Positions 26,162 to 35,150 of a stretch of DNA of 64,000 bases are shown here, in pieces. Location: assembly GCF_026342355.1 (NCBI RefSeq), contig NZ_JAPEMV010000011.1:1-64000 (forward strand), given 5' to 3'. The translations under genes were made by a program, and so were the position numbers. Each line of letters begins with the position of its first letter. The stretch's first letter is position 1. This DNA comes from Streptomyces sp. NBC_00249. Its GTDB lineage: Bacteria; Actinomycetota; Actinomycetes; Streptomycetales; Streptomycetaceae. Below the pieces are notes generated by a model. That model made no database searches. It was given only the letters and a program-made list of their open reading frames with translations, and was not told the origin of the DNA.

Positions 26162-26785
26162 TCATCCGCCCGGGTCGCGCAGCGGGCCGTCCGGGTCTCG
26201 CCGCAGCTCGTCCGTGAGTACCCGCACCGCCCAGGCGGCGGCCGTGCCGGCCTCCGCCCCGTCGAGCCCTGCCTGCAGCCGCATGGCCTGCCAGGCCGGG
26301 GCGCTCACCAGCAGGTACAGCACGGCGACCGCGCGGCGGCGGGCTACCGGGTCGGCCTCCGCCGTGAGCTCGGCCAGCGCCGCCTCCACCGAGTGGAACC
26401 GGTGTCTGCGGCCCTGCTCCCGCAGCGGCCGGGCCGCCTTGGAGTTCAGCATGGCGAGGATCAGTGGCGCGTGCTCGTCGTACGAGCGGTAGAGCTCCGG
26501 CGCCACGCGGCGCAGCCCGTCCAAGGTGTCCGGGTAGGACTGCATGAGCACGTGCAGATTCTCCTGGGCCCATCCGCTCCAGGCCGCGAAGAGCGCCTCC
26601 CTGGTCGGGAAGTGCCGGTAGACGGTGCGGACGGCGACGCCTGCGCGCTCCGCCACGAGCGGGATGGTCAGCTCCTGGACGCTTTCGTCGGCGATGGCCT
26701 CGGTGAGCGCGGCGAGGATCAGCTGCCGGGTCTGCTCAAGCTGCCCGGCACGCAGCGGACTCTCGTACGCGCGCTTCGCTTTCAT
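26162..26785 (-). CDS. TetR-family regulator, 207 aa
   Basis: The N-terminal HTH reads ILAALTEAIADESVQELTIPLVAERAGVAVRTVYRHFPTREALFAA, typical TetR, followed by a ligand-type helical domain. It starts with MKAKRAYE (ATG at 26785); the longer frame to 26806 is less likely. It precedes and faces the same way as the split PEP-synthase-like genes, so it is likely their repressor. A TTGACA box (rc at 26818-26823, + strand) sits upstream in an AT-rich stretch that would hold the promoter. Confidence 0.9.
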   Translation of the reverse strand: MKAKRAYESPLRAGQLEQTRQLILAALTEAIADESVQELTIPLVAERAGVAVRTVYRHFPTREALFAAWSGWAQENLHVLMQSYPDTLDGLRRVAPELYRSYDEHAPLILAMLNSKAARPLREQGRRHRFHSVEAALAELTAEADPVARRRAVAVLYLLVSAPAWQAMRLQAGLDGAEAGTAAAWAVRVLTDELRRDPDGPLRDPGG

Positions 26786-26945
26786 GGCACGTCGACAGTA
26801 CTTCAATTCACACTAAACTGTCAAGAAACGGTACAAATTTCCCCTTACCCCCGGTCTGTACCTTCGCACGCCAGTCGGCCAGATCTTGCGGCGTCGGATG
26901 GTCATGACCGCCATCTCGACGCGAGCGTGTGAGGGTGATCCCCGA

Positions 26946-27386
26946 TCAGCGGCGGCCGGTGGCCAGGATGACGAGGAACTGGCCGCCACCGGCCTGGATG
27001 TCGGCGGTCACCGGCATCCCCGGTACCAGTCGGGAGAACCGGTCCACCAGCCAATCCGCCGTCTCTTGGGCGTCCTTCCTGGTCGGACAACGGCCCACCA
27101 TCTCGCGGCCACCCTTGCGCTCCAGCCTCTCGGCAACGGCGATCAGCGGCGCGGGTTCGACTACGTACAGGCGCTCCGGCCAGGCGATGACCACCTTGAC
27201 CGCACCCTTGCGGGTGTTGCACCCGCGGTGCGCGAGCCGCTCGGCGACCTTGGCCTTCCGGTCGGCGGTCCGGCTGTCGACACTGGGCCCCCGCGGGTCG
27301 TTCACCGACTCGTCGGGGTCGACCGGTTCGTCACACACCCAGCACTGCCAGCCGTCACGCTCGGCCACATCATCAAGGAGACTCAT
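26946..27386 (-). CDS. HNH-motif protein, 146 aa
   Basis: MSLLDDVAERDGWQCWVCDEPVDPD gives the Cys-x2-Cys of the HNH core, followed by RLAHRGCNTRKGA with the His-Arg-x-Cys-Asn end. The C-terminal half (GREMVGRCPTRKDAQETADWLVDR) is a separate conserved part. This is a widespread Streptomyces family whose nuclease activity is not established. I start at the ATG of MSLLDD at 27386. No methylase is near, so it is not part of a visible restriction system. Confidence 0.75.
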   Translation of the reverse strand: MSLLDDVAERDGWQCWVCDEPVDPDESVNDPRGPSVDSRTADRKAKVAERLAHRGCNTRKGAVKVVIAWPERLYVVEPAPLIAVAERLERKGGREMVGRCPTRKDAQETADWLVDRFSRLVPGMPVTADIQAGGGQFLVILATGRR

Positions 27387-27461
27387 CCGAGCAAAGTAGC
27401 CTGCCCGGCCCGCCACCCGCGCACCAGGGCCCTGGCGCGGCGGCCTCGGAGCAGAGGCGGC

Positions 27462-28115
27462 TCAGTTCGGCGTGATGCCGGTGAGGACGGCGAGGACAGC
27501 GAGGCGGATGCGGTTGTCCCGGCCCGTCTTCGCCATCAGGCTGGCCACGTGCGTCTTCACCGTGGTGACCCCGAGATGCAGCCTGTCGGCGATCTCCTTG
27601 TTGGACAGGCCCACGCCGAGCAGTCCGAGGACCTCTCGCTCGCGCGGGGTGATGGCCGGCACCGGGATGTCCGTAGGGGTGTCCGAGGAGGAACGGGTGT
27701 GGAGAGCCTGGGCGACGAGGCGGTCCAGGACGTCCCGGCTGAAGGGGGCCTCTCCGTTGGCGGCCCGGCGTACGGCCTCCAGGAGTTCGGCCGGTGGGGT
27801 GTCCTTGACGAGGAAACCGCAGGCTCCGGCCGCGAGCACCGGATACAGATGGTCGTCGTCGTCGAACGTGGTGAGGGCGACGACCCGGGTGGCAGGGCGT
27901 GCCGTCACGATGCGGCGGGTGGCCGTGATGCCGTCCATGCCGGGCATTCTCAAGTCCATGAGGACGACGTCGGGAGTCAGGTGTTCCGCCAGTCGTACCG
28001 CCTCCGCGCCGTTGGCCGCCTCGCCCAGGATCTCGATGTCCTGTGCCTGCTCGAAGAGCATGCGCAGTCCCATACGGACGAGCTGCTGGTCGTCGACGAC
28101 GAGGATGCGGATCAC
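27462..28115 (-). CDS. NarL/LuxR-type response regulator, 217 aa
   Basis: Receiver domain 1-120 with the acidic pair VVDDQQLV and phospho-acceptor Asp54 in VVLMDLRMPGMDG, then LTTFDDDDH and the Lys of LVKDTPP. The C-terminal HTH (~150-210) reads ITPREREVLGLLGVGLSNKEIADRLHLGVTTVKTHV. Its GTG start overlaps the stop of the sensor kinase gene by the GTGA overlap, so the pair is coupled. Target promoters are not visible. Confidence 0.93.
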   Translation of the reverse strand: MIRILVVDDQQLVRMGLRMLFEQAQDIEILGEAANGAEAVRLAEHLTPDVVLMDLRMPGMDGITATRRIVTARPATRVVALTTFDDDDHLYPVLAAGACGFLVKDTPPAELLEAVRRAANGEAPFSRDVLDRLVAQALHTRSSSDTPTDIPVPAITPREREVLGLLGVGLSNKEIADRLHLGVTTVKTHVASLMAKTGRDNRIRLAVLAVLTGITPN

Positions 28116-29305
28116 AGCTGGGGCTCCATGTGGGATGCGAAGGCGGGAAGTTCGGCCGTGAGCCGCCAGCCCTGAGTGGCGGGGCCCGCATCCAGTCGGC
28201 CGCCGAGCAGGTCCACGCGTTCACGCATGCCGATCAAGCCGTGTCCGGAAGGGCCGGAGGCCGGTGGCCGGGCCCTTCCGGCGCCGTCGTCGTGGATCGT
28301 CACGTGAACGGCGTCATCGGCCACCCGCACGGTCAGCTCGGCGTGTGCGCCGGGCCCGCCGTGTTTGGCCGCGTTGGCCAGGCCCTCCTGGGCCAGGCGG
28401 AGGACCGCGAGGCCACGTACCGCGTCGAGCCGCGCGACGCGGGGATCCACGGAAGCGGTCACGGTCAGGCCGGTCTGGCGGCTGTGTTCCACCACCGATT
28501 CCAAGGCCGTCGGCAGAGCTCCGGGCTCGACCAGGGAGCCGGTGTCGGGACCGGTCGGGTCCGGGGCTCGCAGTAGGGCGACCAGGCGCCGCAGATCGGT
28601 CAGTGCCGCGCCGGCGCTGGCGTGCAGGTCGTCGAGGACTTCGGTGATCCGCGGGTCAGTGGTGCCGGTGGCCGCGGTGACGTGCCGGGCAACACCGACG
28701 CGCAGCACCATGGAGGAGACGTGGTGGGCCACGAGGTCGTGCAACTCGCGCGCGATGGTGGTGCGCTCCGCCGCGCGGGCGGCCAGCAGCTGTTGTTCGG
28801 CGCGGAGCTCCTGCTGTTCCGCGTGTTGACGGGCATGCACCGCGGCGTCGCGGGTCACGCGTACGTACGCGCCCAGGAGCAGCGGCAGGCCTGCGACGAT
28901 GCCCATCTTGTAGAGCACCGGCAGGAGTTCGCCGGGCAGGTCTTCGAAGCGGTTCACGGCGACGGCGAGTGCCAGTCCCGTCGCCCCGGCGGTGAGGCGG
29001 CGTCCGGACTGCTGCACCGCCAGCTCGAAGAGAGTGACGGCGGCCAGCACCTTCAGCGAAGGAACGATGCTCGCGCCCAGCGTGTGTGCGGCGACGAGCA
29101 GGACCGACTGCGCCAGGAGCGCACCGAACACCCATTTCCCCGCGGCCAGGCACAGCACGAGCCCGGCTGCGGCGAGGCTCCAGTCCCGTGCCCCGGACGG
29201 CCGCTGCAGCAGCAGGAAATAGCCGACCATCACGCCGGCGAGCGCCAGGATCCGCATGCCGGCGAATCTTCTGTCGAACGCGGGCTCGATCCAGGCTCTG
29301 TTCAC
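28112..29305 (-). CDS. Sensor histidine kinase (HisKA_3 type), 397 aa
   Basis: About five hydrophobic helices fill residues 16-150, with no large external loop, so it senses within or at the membrane. Then comes the phosphoacceptor box TIARELHDLVAHHVSSM with His189, and the HATPase part LRLAQEGLANAAKHGGPG, DDGAGRARPPASGPSGHGLIGMRERV. It is a Liat/NarX-like kinase partner of the response regulator immediately downstream. I start at the GTG at 29305 with GGGGG just upstream; the frame runs further with no support. Confidence 0.9.
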   Translation of the reverse strand: MNRAWIEPAFDRRFAGMRILALAGVMVGYFLLLQRPSGARDWSLAAAGLVLCLAAGKWVFGALLAQSVLLVAAHTLGASIVPSLKVLAAVTLFELAVQQSGRRLTAGATGLALAVAVNRFEDLPGELLPVLYKMGIVAGLPLLLGAYVRVTRDAAVHARQHAEQQELRAEQQLLAARAAERTTIARELHDLVAHHVSSMVLRVGVARHVTAATGTTDPRITEVLDDLHASAGAALTDLRRLVALLRAPDPTGPDTGSLVEPGALPTALESVVEHSRQTGLTVTASVDPRVARLDAVRGLAVLRLAQEGLANAAKHGGPGAHAELTVRVADDAVHVTIHDDGAGRARPPASGPSGHGLIGMRERVDLLGGRLDAGPATQGWRLTAELPAFASHMEPQL

Positions 29306-29435
29306 ACCCCCACGATAGGCGGACGCCCGTACGCCCGGGTCCTGCCGTGGGAGGAGGCCACCTCCTCCCACCGGCCGCGATGTCCGGCCCGTGGAGGGAG
29401 TCGGGAACCCGGGTCGGGGGGCGAGGGTGATCGTC

Positions 29436-30410
29436 ATGGATACCAATGCGCATACGGCCACGAGTGCCAACGCAGACGCAAACGCAGACGCAGAACCCAC
29501 CGCCATGGGGCGGCGGTCCCTCCTCGGTGGTGCGGCCGCTCTGGGGCTGGGGAGCGCGGCCTTCGGCACCACTGCCCACGCGGCCGGCGCCCAGTCGAGG
29601 TCCCACACCAAGACCGGCCGCTTCCAGGGAAAGTCCGTGCTCATCACGGGTGCCACATCCGGCATAGGCAGGGCGGCGGCGAAGGCGTTCGCCCTTGAGG
29701 GCGCCCATGTCGGATTCTGCGGCAGACGAGCCGAGCTGGGGCGCCAGGTGGAACGCGAGATCCGGGACGCGGGCGGCGAAGCCACGTACATCGAGGCCGA
29801 TGTCCGCGTGGACGCCCAAGTCCGCGGCTTCGTGGACCGGGTCGCGAGCCGTTACGGCGGCATCGACGTCGCCTTCAACAACGCCGGCATCGGCAGCGGC
29901 AAACTGCCCCATGAGATGAGCGTCGAGGAGTGGGACGACGTCCAGGCCACCAACGCCCGGGGAGTGTTCCTCGCGATCAAGTACGAGATTCCGCACATGC
30001 TCAAGGCGCAGCGCGGCGTCATCATCTGCACCTCGTCGTCAGCGGCCGAACAGGCGCGGCCGAACAGCGCCGCGTACACCGCGAGCAAGCGGGCGGTGCA
30101 GGGCATGGTGAAGTCCGCGGCCCTCGCGTACGGACCCAAGGGAATCAGGCTCAACGCCCTGCTGCCCGGCACCACCGACACCCCCTTCGTCCGCCCGCCG
30201 GGAATCCCGGACGCGGATTGGGCGAAGTACAAGCAGGCGTGGGGACCGCTCAACGTCGACGGTCTCGAACGGATGGCCGAAGCCGAGGAGATCGCGCGCG
30301 CGGTGCTCGGGCTCGCGTCCGACGACTTCCCCTACATGACGGGTGCGTCGATCACCGTGGACGGCGGAAGCACCGCGGGCCGGAAGATGATCCAGCCGAG
30401 CCGTACGTGA
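29436..30410 (+). CDS. Tat-exported short-chain dehydrogenase, 324 aa
   Basis: The N-terminus MGRRSLLGGAAALGLGSAAFG followed by AHA is a twin-arginine signal, preceded by about 25 low-complexity residues (ATSANADANADAEP). The SDR part has SVLITGATSGIGRAAAKAFA, the NNAG motif in FNNAGIGSG, SSSAA then Y-T-A-S-K (catalytic Tyr and Lys), and ITVDGGSTAG at the end. It therefore acts outside the membrane or folds with cofactor before export. It is divergent from the kinase gene, so perhaps regulated by the two-component pair. Substrate unknown. Confidence 0.85.
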   Translation: MDTNAHTATSANADANADAEPTAMGRRSLLGGAAALGLGSAAFGTTAHAAGAQSRSHTKTGRFQGKSVLITGATSGIGRAAAKAFALEGAHVGFCGRRAELGRQVEREIRDAGGEATYIEADVRVDAQVRGFVDRVASRYGGIDVAFNNAGIGSGKLPHEMSVEEWDDVQATNARGVFLAIKYEIPHMLKAQRGVIICTSSSAAEQARPNSAAYTASKRAVQGMVKSAALAYGPKGIRLNALLPGTTDTPFVRPPGIPDADWAKYKQAWGPLNVDGLERMAEAEEIARAVLGLASDDFPYMTGASITVDGGSTAGRKMIQPSRT

Positions 30411-30468
30411 GGCCGGCGCGAGTCGAACGGGCGTCAGCTGCCGCGGGTCTTCCTCCCGGGCGTATCCG

Positions 30469-31413
30469 TCACGGCCCGGTCCGGTGGGTGAGGGGCTGTC
30501 GAGAGGCGGTCGGTGGTGTGAACAGTGCCCGGACGGTTTCGGTGGCCAGGTCTCGCAGCCAGGTGTGGGCGCGGTCGTTGTCGTAGCGCTGGTGCCACAG
30601 CAGGTACAGGGGGACGTCGGGCAGCGGGAGCGGCGGCGGGAGTGTGGTCAGGCCGAGTTGTTCCCGGGCCGTGCGGGTGACCGCGTCGGGGAGGGTGACG
30701 ACCAGGTCGGTGTCGAGGGCGAGTCGCAGGGCGAAGGCGGCGGTGGGACCGGCGGCGACGACGCGTCGTTCGAGGCCGCGTGTGGTCAGGGCGTCGTCGA
30801 TCGGGTCGCGTAGGTTTCCGCGCCGCGAAACGGTGAGGTGTTCGGCGGCCGCGTAACGCTCCAGGCTCAGCGGGCCCGCGGTGAGCGGGTGGCCCGGTCG
30901 GACGGCGACGACCAGCTGGTCCTTGCCGACGAGGCGGTGGCGGATGTCGGGGAGCGTCGGAGTGGTGGAGCTGGATTCGAGGTCGACCTCACCCCGGCGC
31001 AGCTCGGCGTCGTCCGTCCCGGGTTCGGCGGACAGGCGCAGCCGGACTCCGGGGGCCTGGTGGTGGACGGCCGTGGTCAATGCGGTGCCGCATGCGGCGG
31101 TCAGGGTGTCGTGCCAGCGCACGGTGAACACCCGGTCCAGAGCCGTCAGGTCGAGTTCCTGCTGCGCGGAGAGAAGTTGGTGGGCCTGCTGCACGAGGGC
31201 GTGGACCTGGGCGCGCATGGCCAGCGCGCGGGTGGTGGGGACCATGCTGCGGCCGGTGCGGACCAGGATCTGGTCACCGGTGGCCTTGCGGATGCGGCCC
31301 AGGGAGCGGCTCATCGCCGGTGGGGTGACGTGGAGGCGTGCAGCGGCGCCGGCGACGCTCCCCTCTTCCAGCAGGGCGTCCAGGGCCGTGAGCAGGTTCA
31401 GATCCAGTTGCAT
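30469..31413 (-). CDS. LysR-family regulator, 314 aa
   Basis: It begins MQLDLNLLTALDALLEEGSVAGAAARLHVTPPAMSRSLGRIRKATGDQILVRTGRSM, a clear LysR HTH, and continues with a periplasmic-binding-type effector domain. It is divergent from the inositol-monophosphatase-like gene at 31536 with 122 bp between, the usual arrangement for a regulator controlling its neighbour. A dyad between them (31434-31447) is a candidate operator. The effector is unknown. Confidence 0.9.
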   Translation of the reverse strand: MQLDLNLLTALDALLEEGSVAGAAARLHVTPPAMSRSLGRIRKATGDQILVRTGRSMVPTTRALAMRAQVHALVQQAHQLLSAQQELDLTALDRVFTVRWHDTLTAACGTALTTAVHHQAPGVRLRLSAEPGTDDAELRRGEVDLESSSTTPTLPDIRHRLVGKDQLVVAVRPGHPLTAGPLSLERYAAAEHLTVSRRGNLRDPIDDALTTRGLERRVVAAGPTAAFALRLALDTDLVVTLPDAVTRTAREQLGLTTLPPPLPLPDVPLYLLWHQRYDNDRAHTWLRDLATETVRALFTPPTASRQPLTHRTGP

Positions 31414-31433
31414 GGCAGTAACTCTACGAGTGT

Positions 31434-31447
31434 CAAGCATGCACTTG
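31434..31447. promoter_or_regulatory. Candidate LysR operator dyad
   Basis: CAAG-CATGCA-CTTG: four-base arms with a self-complementary centre, midway in the LysR/phosphatase divergent gap. It lies among AT-rich words (TTAATTG just to the right) that could be promoter elements. Position is the only support. Confidence 0.3.
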
Positions 31448-31535
31448 TTGTTAATTGTTGGGCGGCCTACCTTCGAAGTGCGGGGGCGAGACGACCGCCC
31501 CGCTTCTACTTCCACCGATCCCCCAGGGGCCCGCC

Positions 31536-32348
31536 ATGAGCACAGCCATGCCTTTCGACGCCGGTACGACGCTCCTGTCCGACGTGAGCGCTGCGGTCGA
31601 GGCCGCCGGCGTCACGCTGCGCGACCGCTACACCTCGCACGCCCGGGGCGTGAGTCTGGACGAGGTCGTGGGTGAGATCCACGCCAACGACGACGCGGTG
31701 CTGGACGTGCTGCGGGAACCACTGCTGCGGGCCCGGCCGGGGTCGCAGTGGGCCGAGGACGAGCTGGCCGGCGGCGCGCTCCCGCCCGGGGAGTGGTGGG
31801 TCGTCGACCCCGCAGAGGGCAACATCAACCACGTACACGGCATGGACGACTGGGCCGTCACCGCCACCCTGGTCCGCGACAACCAGCCGGTACTCACCGT
31901 CGTCCACCTTCCGCTGACCGGCGACACCTACACCGCGGTCGCCGGCGGCGGTGCCCGCCTGGGCGGCCGGCCCCTGAAGGTGTCCGCGAAGACCGACCTG
32001 GGCGCCGCGCTCATCGGCACCGGTCAGGCCAAGCCCGGCGAGGACGAGCGCACCTTCCGGCGGATCGGTGACTCCGTCACCGCGATGCTCGTCAACGGCC
32101 TGGTCGTGCGCGTGTCCGTTCCCGCCACGATGCAGCTCATCCACGTCGCCGCCGGACGCATGGACGCGTTCTGGCAGTTCTCCGACGTCCGCTCCGGCCT
32201 GGTCGCCGGCGCCCTGCTGGTCTCCGAGGCCGGATGCACCGTCACCGACCTGGCGGGCGAACCCTGGAACACCGGCAGCCGCGACTTCCTGGCCGCCGCC
32301 CCCGGCATCCACGGCGCCGCCCTCAAGGTCCTCTCGCCGATCGCCTGA
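31536..32348 (+). CDS. Inositol-monophosphatase-like phosphatase, 270 aa
   Basis: The fold is that of Mg-dependent IMPase/bisphosphate nucleotidases. The metal motif reads WWVVDPAEGNINHVHGM at ~88-103; canonical enzymes have D-P-x-D-G-T, so the second Asp is Glu94 and Thr is Asn here. The second motif FSDVRSGLVAGALLVSEAG fits D-x-x-A-G-x-L-L-x-x-E-A-G. Whether it is active, and on what, is unclear. It is first of a two-gene operon with the Rossmann protein 50 bp downstream and faces the LysR regulator. Confidence 0.8.
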   Translation: MSTAMPFDAGTTLLSDVSAAVEAAGVTLRDRYTSHARGVSLDEVVGEIHANDDAVLDVLREPLLRARPGSQWAEDELAGGALPPGEWWVVDPAEGNINHVHGMDDWAVTATLVRDNQPVLTVVHLPLTGDTYTAVAGGGARLGGRPLKVSAKTDLGAALIGTGQAKPGEDERTFRRIGDSVTAMLVNGLVVRVSVPATMQLIHVAAGRMDAFWQFSDVRSGLVAGALLVSEAGCTVTDLAGEPWNTGSRDFLAAAPGIHGAALKVLSPIA

Positions 32349-32398
32349 CCGGACGTCTCCACTCTTCCCCACCCCGATACCGCAAGGAGCATCACCGC

Positions 32399-33043
32399 AT
32401 GACCAGCATCGGCATCCTGGGCGCCGGCCGCGTCGGAACCAACCTCGCCGGCAAGCTCTCCGCAGCCGGACACCATGTCACCCTCGGCGGCCGGAGCGCC
32501 GAAGGCACCACCGCCCGCACCGCCGGGCTCGGCCCGCGGATCGCCTTCGCCGACCAGCGCACCACCGCCCGCACCGCGGACATCGTGATCAACGCGACGC
32601 CCGGCGACAGCTCCCTGGAGCGCCTCACCGACCTGCGCGCCGAACTCGCCGGAAAGATCCTCATCGATGTCTCCAACGCCACCCGCGCCGACGGTGACGG
32701 CCTGCCCGGCGACCTGTGCCATCCCGGCAGCAGCCTCGCCGAGAAGCTCCAGGCCGCGCTCCCCGACACCCATGTGGTCAAGACCCTCAACACCATGCTT
32801 TTCATGGTCATGACCGCCCCCGAAACCCTTGCCACGCCACCGACCGCCTATCTCTCGGGCGACGACGAACACGCGAAGAAGACCGTCACCGGCCTGCTCG
32901 GCGACCTGGGCTGGCAGCCCGAACGGATCGAGGACCTCGGCGACATCACCACGGCCCGCGCCACCGAGGCCATGATCCTGGTCGTGCCCCACATCCTGCG
33001 CCGACACGGCTTCAAGCCCTTCGCCGTCTCCCTCGCCCGCTGA
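32399..33043 (+). CDS. F420:NADP oxidoreductase-like Rossmann protein, 214 aa
   Basis: It begins TSIGILGAGRVGTNLAGKLSAAGHHVTLGGRS, the NADP-binding Rossmann motif G-x-G-x-x-G, with R residues following as in Fno and related NADPH-binding folds, then ADIVINATPGDSSLE and VVKTLNTMLFMVM, the inner loop typical of the group. It is probably cytoplasmic and NADP-dependent; F420 as acceptor is not certain. It is cotranscribed with the IMPase-like gene. Confidence 0.82.
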   Translation: MTSIGILGAGRVGTNLAGKLSAAGHHVTLGGRSAEGTTARTAGLGPRIAFADQRTTARTADIVINATPGDSSLERLTDLRAELAGKILIDVSNATRADGDGLPGDLCHPGSSLAEKLQAALPDTHVVKTLNTMLFMVMTAPETLATPPTAYLSGDDEHAKKTVTGLLGDLGWQPERIEDLGDITTARATEAMILVVPHILRRHGFKPFAVSLAR

Positions 33044-33083
33044 CCGGCCAGGACCGGGTCCGGACCACCCGAGGGCTGGCGTC

Positions 33084-35150
33084 CTAGGTGGTGGGGAGGA
33101 GACCGGCGACGAGGACGGCGAATTCCTCGGGGTCGAGGATGCGGATGCCCAGTTCTTCGGCCTTGGTGCGCTTGGAGCCGGCCTTCTCGCCCGCCACCAC
33201 GAGGGTGGTGCGCTTGGACACCGACGACGATGCCTTTCCGCCGGCCCGCTCGATCAGCTCGTTCATCTCGTTCCGGGACAACACCGCGAGGGGGCCGGTC
33301 ATGGAGCCGGTCACCACGACGGCCTGCCCGGCCAGCGGGCCGCCCGCCGGGGCCTCGCCGTCGGTCATGTCGGTCGCTTCGGTCGCGTCGGTCGCTTCGG
33401 TCGCGGGCTTCTGCGGCTCGGTGACCTGCGTGCCGACCTGCTGGGCCTGGAGTTTGTCGAGGAGCGGGGCGAGTTCGACGAGTTCGGCCGCGATGACGCG
33501 GGCCTTCTCGGTGCCGATGCCGTCGACCCCGGCCAGCGTGTCCGCGTCGGCGGCCCGGATCGCGGCCATCGAGCCGAAGTGCGCGGCGATCCGGCGGGAC
33601 ATCGTGCGCCCGGTGCCTCGGACGCCGAGGGCGCAGAACACGCGGCTCAGTGCGGCCCCGCGGGCGGTCTCGATCGCGGCCAGGAGGTTGGCGGCGCTGG
33701 TCTCGCCCATCCGTTCCAGACCGAGGAGCTGCTCGCGGGTCAGCGTGAACAGGTCGGCGACGTCCTTGACCAGACCGGCCTCCACCAGCTGGACCGCGCG
33801 CGTGCCGCCGAGACCTTCGATGTCGAGCTGGTCCCGGCCGGCCGCGTAGATCACCGAGGCCACGGCCTGACAGCTCCGGCCGCGCACGCACCGCCACCGC
33901 TGCTCGGAGGTGTCGATCGCGTCGCCGCAGCGGGGGCACGCCTCGGGGAAGACGATCGGGCTCTCGGCGCCGGTGCGCTGGTCGACCAGCGGTGCCTCGA
34001 CCCGGGGGATCACGTCGCCGGCCCGGTACACGAACACCTGGTCGCCGATCATGAGCCCGCGACGGGTGATGTCGGACGGATTGTGGAGCGTGGCGTAGGT
34101 GACCGTCACCCCGTCGATGACCACGGGCTCCAGGACAGCGCGCGGGGCGATGATCCCGGTTCGGCCGACGTTCCACTCCACCGCCAGCAGGCGCGTCACC
34201 TTGTGTTCGGCCGCCAGTTTCCGGGCCACCGCCCACCTCGGGGCGCGCGAGCCGTTGCCGGCCTGCCGCTGGTCCTCGGCCGTGTCGGCCTTGACGACGA
34301 CTCCGTCGATCCCGAACGGCAGGTCTGCGCGCATGCCGGCGATCACGTCGATACGTTCCTGCACTTCCTCCAGGGTCTCGCACCGCATCGGGGCGACGTC
34401 CGTGGCGGCGGCCGTGTTCGCGCCGAGTGCGGCCAGCTTCTCCAGCAGAGCGACGTGGCCGAGGTCGTCCAGGCCGATCGCGCTGTAGGCGAAGAAGGTC
34501 AACTCGATCCGGTAGGGGCGGTCCTTGGCCCGCAGGGTGCCGGCCGCTCCGCTGCGCGGGTGCGCGAAGGGCGTGGCGTCGTGGGCGAGCCGGATCCGGT
34601 TGGCCTCCTCGAACTGCGCGGTCGTCAGCAGTACCTCGCCGCGCAATTCGACGTCGATCGGCTCGGTGAGTACCGGCGGCAGTCCGAGGACGGCGTCGGC
34701 GGCGTGGGTGATGTCCTCGCCGGCCAGGCCGTCGCCGCGGGTGAGGATCTGAACGAGCCGGCCACCCCGGTACCGGGCGGCCACCGCGAGGCCGTCGAGC
34801 TTCGGCTCCACACACCACCCGGACACGGGGTGCCCGAGACGCCGTTCCAGCCCTGCGGCCCACTCGGTGAGCTCGTCGGCGTCGAAGACGTTGTCGAGGG
34901 AGAGCATCGGCACCGAGTGCGGCACGTCACCCTGCACGGCCCCGCCCGCCACCTTCCCGGTCGGAGACTGGGCGAGCACCTCGTCCGGGTGGGCCTGCTC
35001 GTAGGTTGCGATGGCGCGCAGCAGCCCGTCGTACTCGTCGTCACCGAGCGGGGTGGTCCCGTCGCCGTAGTACGCGGCCGACGCCGCCACGGCGGTGGTC
35101 ACGGCCTCCGCGTAGGCGGCAGGAGAGAGCAGAGCACTGTTTTCGGTCAT
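33084..35150 (-). CDS. ligA: NAD-dependent DNA ligase (LigA family), 688 aa
   Basis: The ligase joins nicked DNA using NAD. Adenylation Lys117 lies in CVEPKLDGLAV, with GDGLAGEDITHA and ELRGEVLLT following; then an OB part, a zinc finger (CPRCGDAIDTSEQRWRC with a final SC), helix-hairpin-helix repeats (VDGIGTEKA) and a C-terminal BRCT (QAVVVTGSMTG...). Between HhH and BRCT is an Ala/Thr-rich repeat (TEATDATEATD). It is shorter and divergent from the usual Streptomyces LigA, so is likely a second copy. I start at ATG 35150; an ATG at 35162 is possible. Confidence 0.92.
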   Translation of the reverse strand: MTENSALLSPAAYAEAVTTAVAASAAYYGDGTTPLGDDEYDGLLRAIATYEQAHPDEVLAQSPTGKVAGGAVQGDVPHSVPMLSLDNVFDADELTEWAAGLERRLGHPVSGWCVEPKLDGLAVAARYRGGRLVQILTRGDGLAGEDITHAADAVLGLPPVLTEPIDVELRGEVLLTTAQFEEANRIRLAHDATPFAHPRSGAAGTLRAKDRPYRIELTFFAYSAIGLDDLGHVALLEKLAALGANTAAATDVAPMRCETLEEVQERIDVIAGMRADLPFGIDGVVVKADTAEDQRQAGNGSRAPRWAVARKLAAEHKVTRLLAVEWNVGRTGIIAPRAVLEPVVIDGVTVTYATLHNPSDITRRGLMIGDQVFVYRAGDVIPRVEAPLVDQRTGAESPIVFPEACPRCGDAIDTSEQRWRCVRGRSCQAVASVIYAAGRDQLDIEGLGGTRAVQLVEAGLVKDVADLFTLTREQLLGLERMGETSAANLLAAIETARGAALSRVFCALGVRGTGRTMSRRIAAHFGSMAAIRAADADTLAGVDGIGTEKARVIAAELVELAPLLDKLQAQQVGTQVTEPQKPATEATDATEATDMTDGEAPAGGPLAGQAVVVTGSMTGPLAVLSRNEMNELIERAGGKASSSVSKRTTLVVAGEKAGSKRTKAEELGIRILDPEEFAVLVAGLLPTT

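Noticed and set aside
32848..34863. Minus-strand 671-codon Arg-rich frame
   Set aside because: It lies in another frame over the DNA ligase gene and has only Arg/Gly/Pro-rich sequence.
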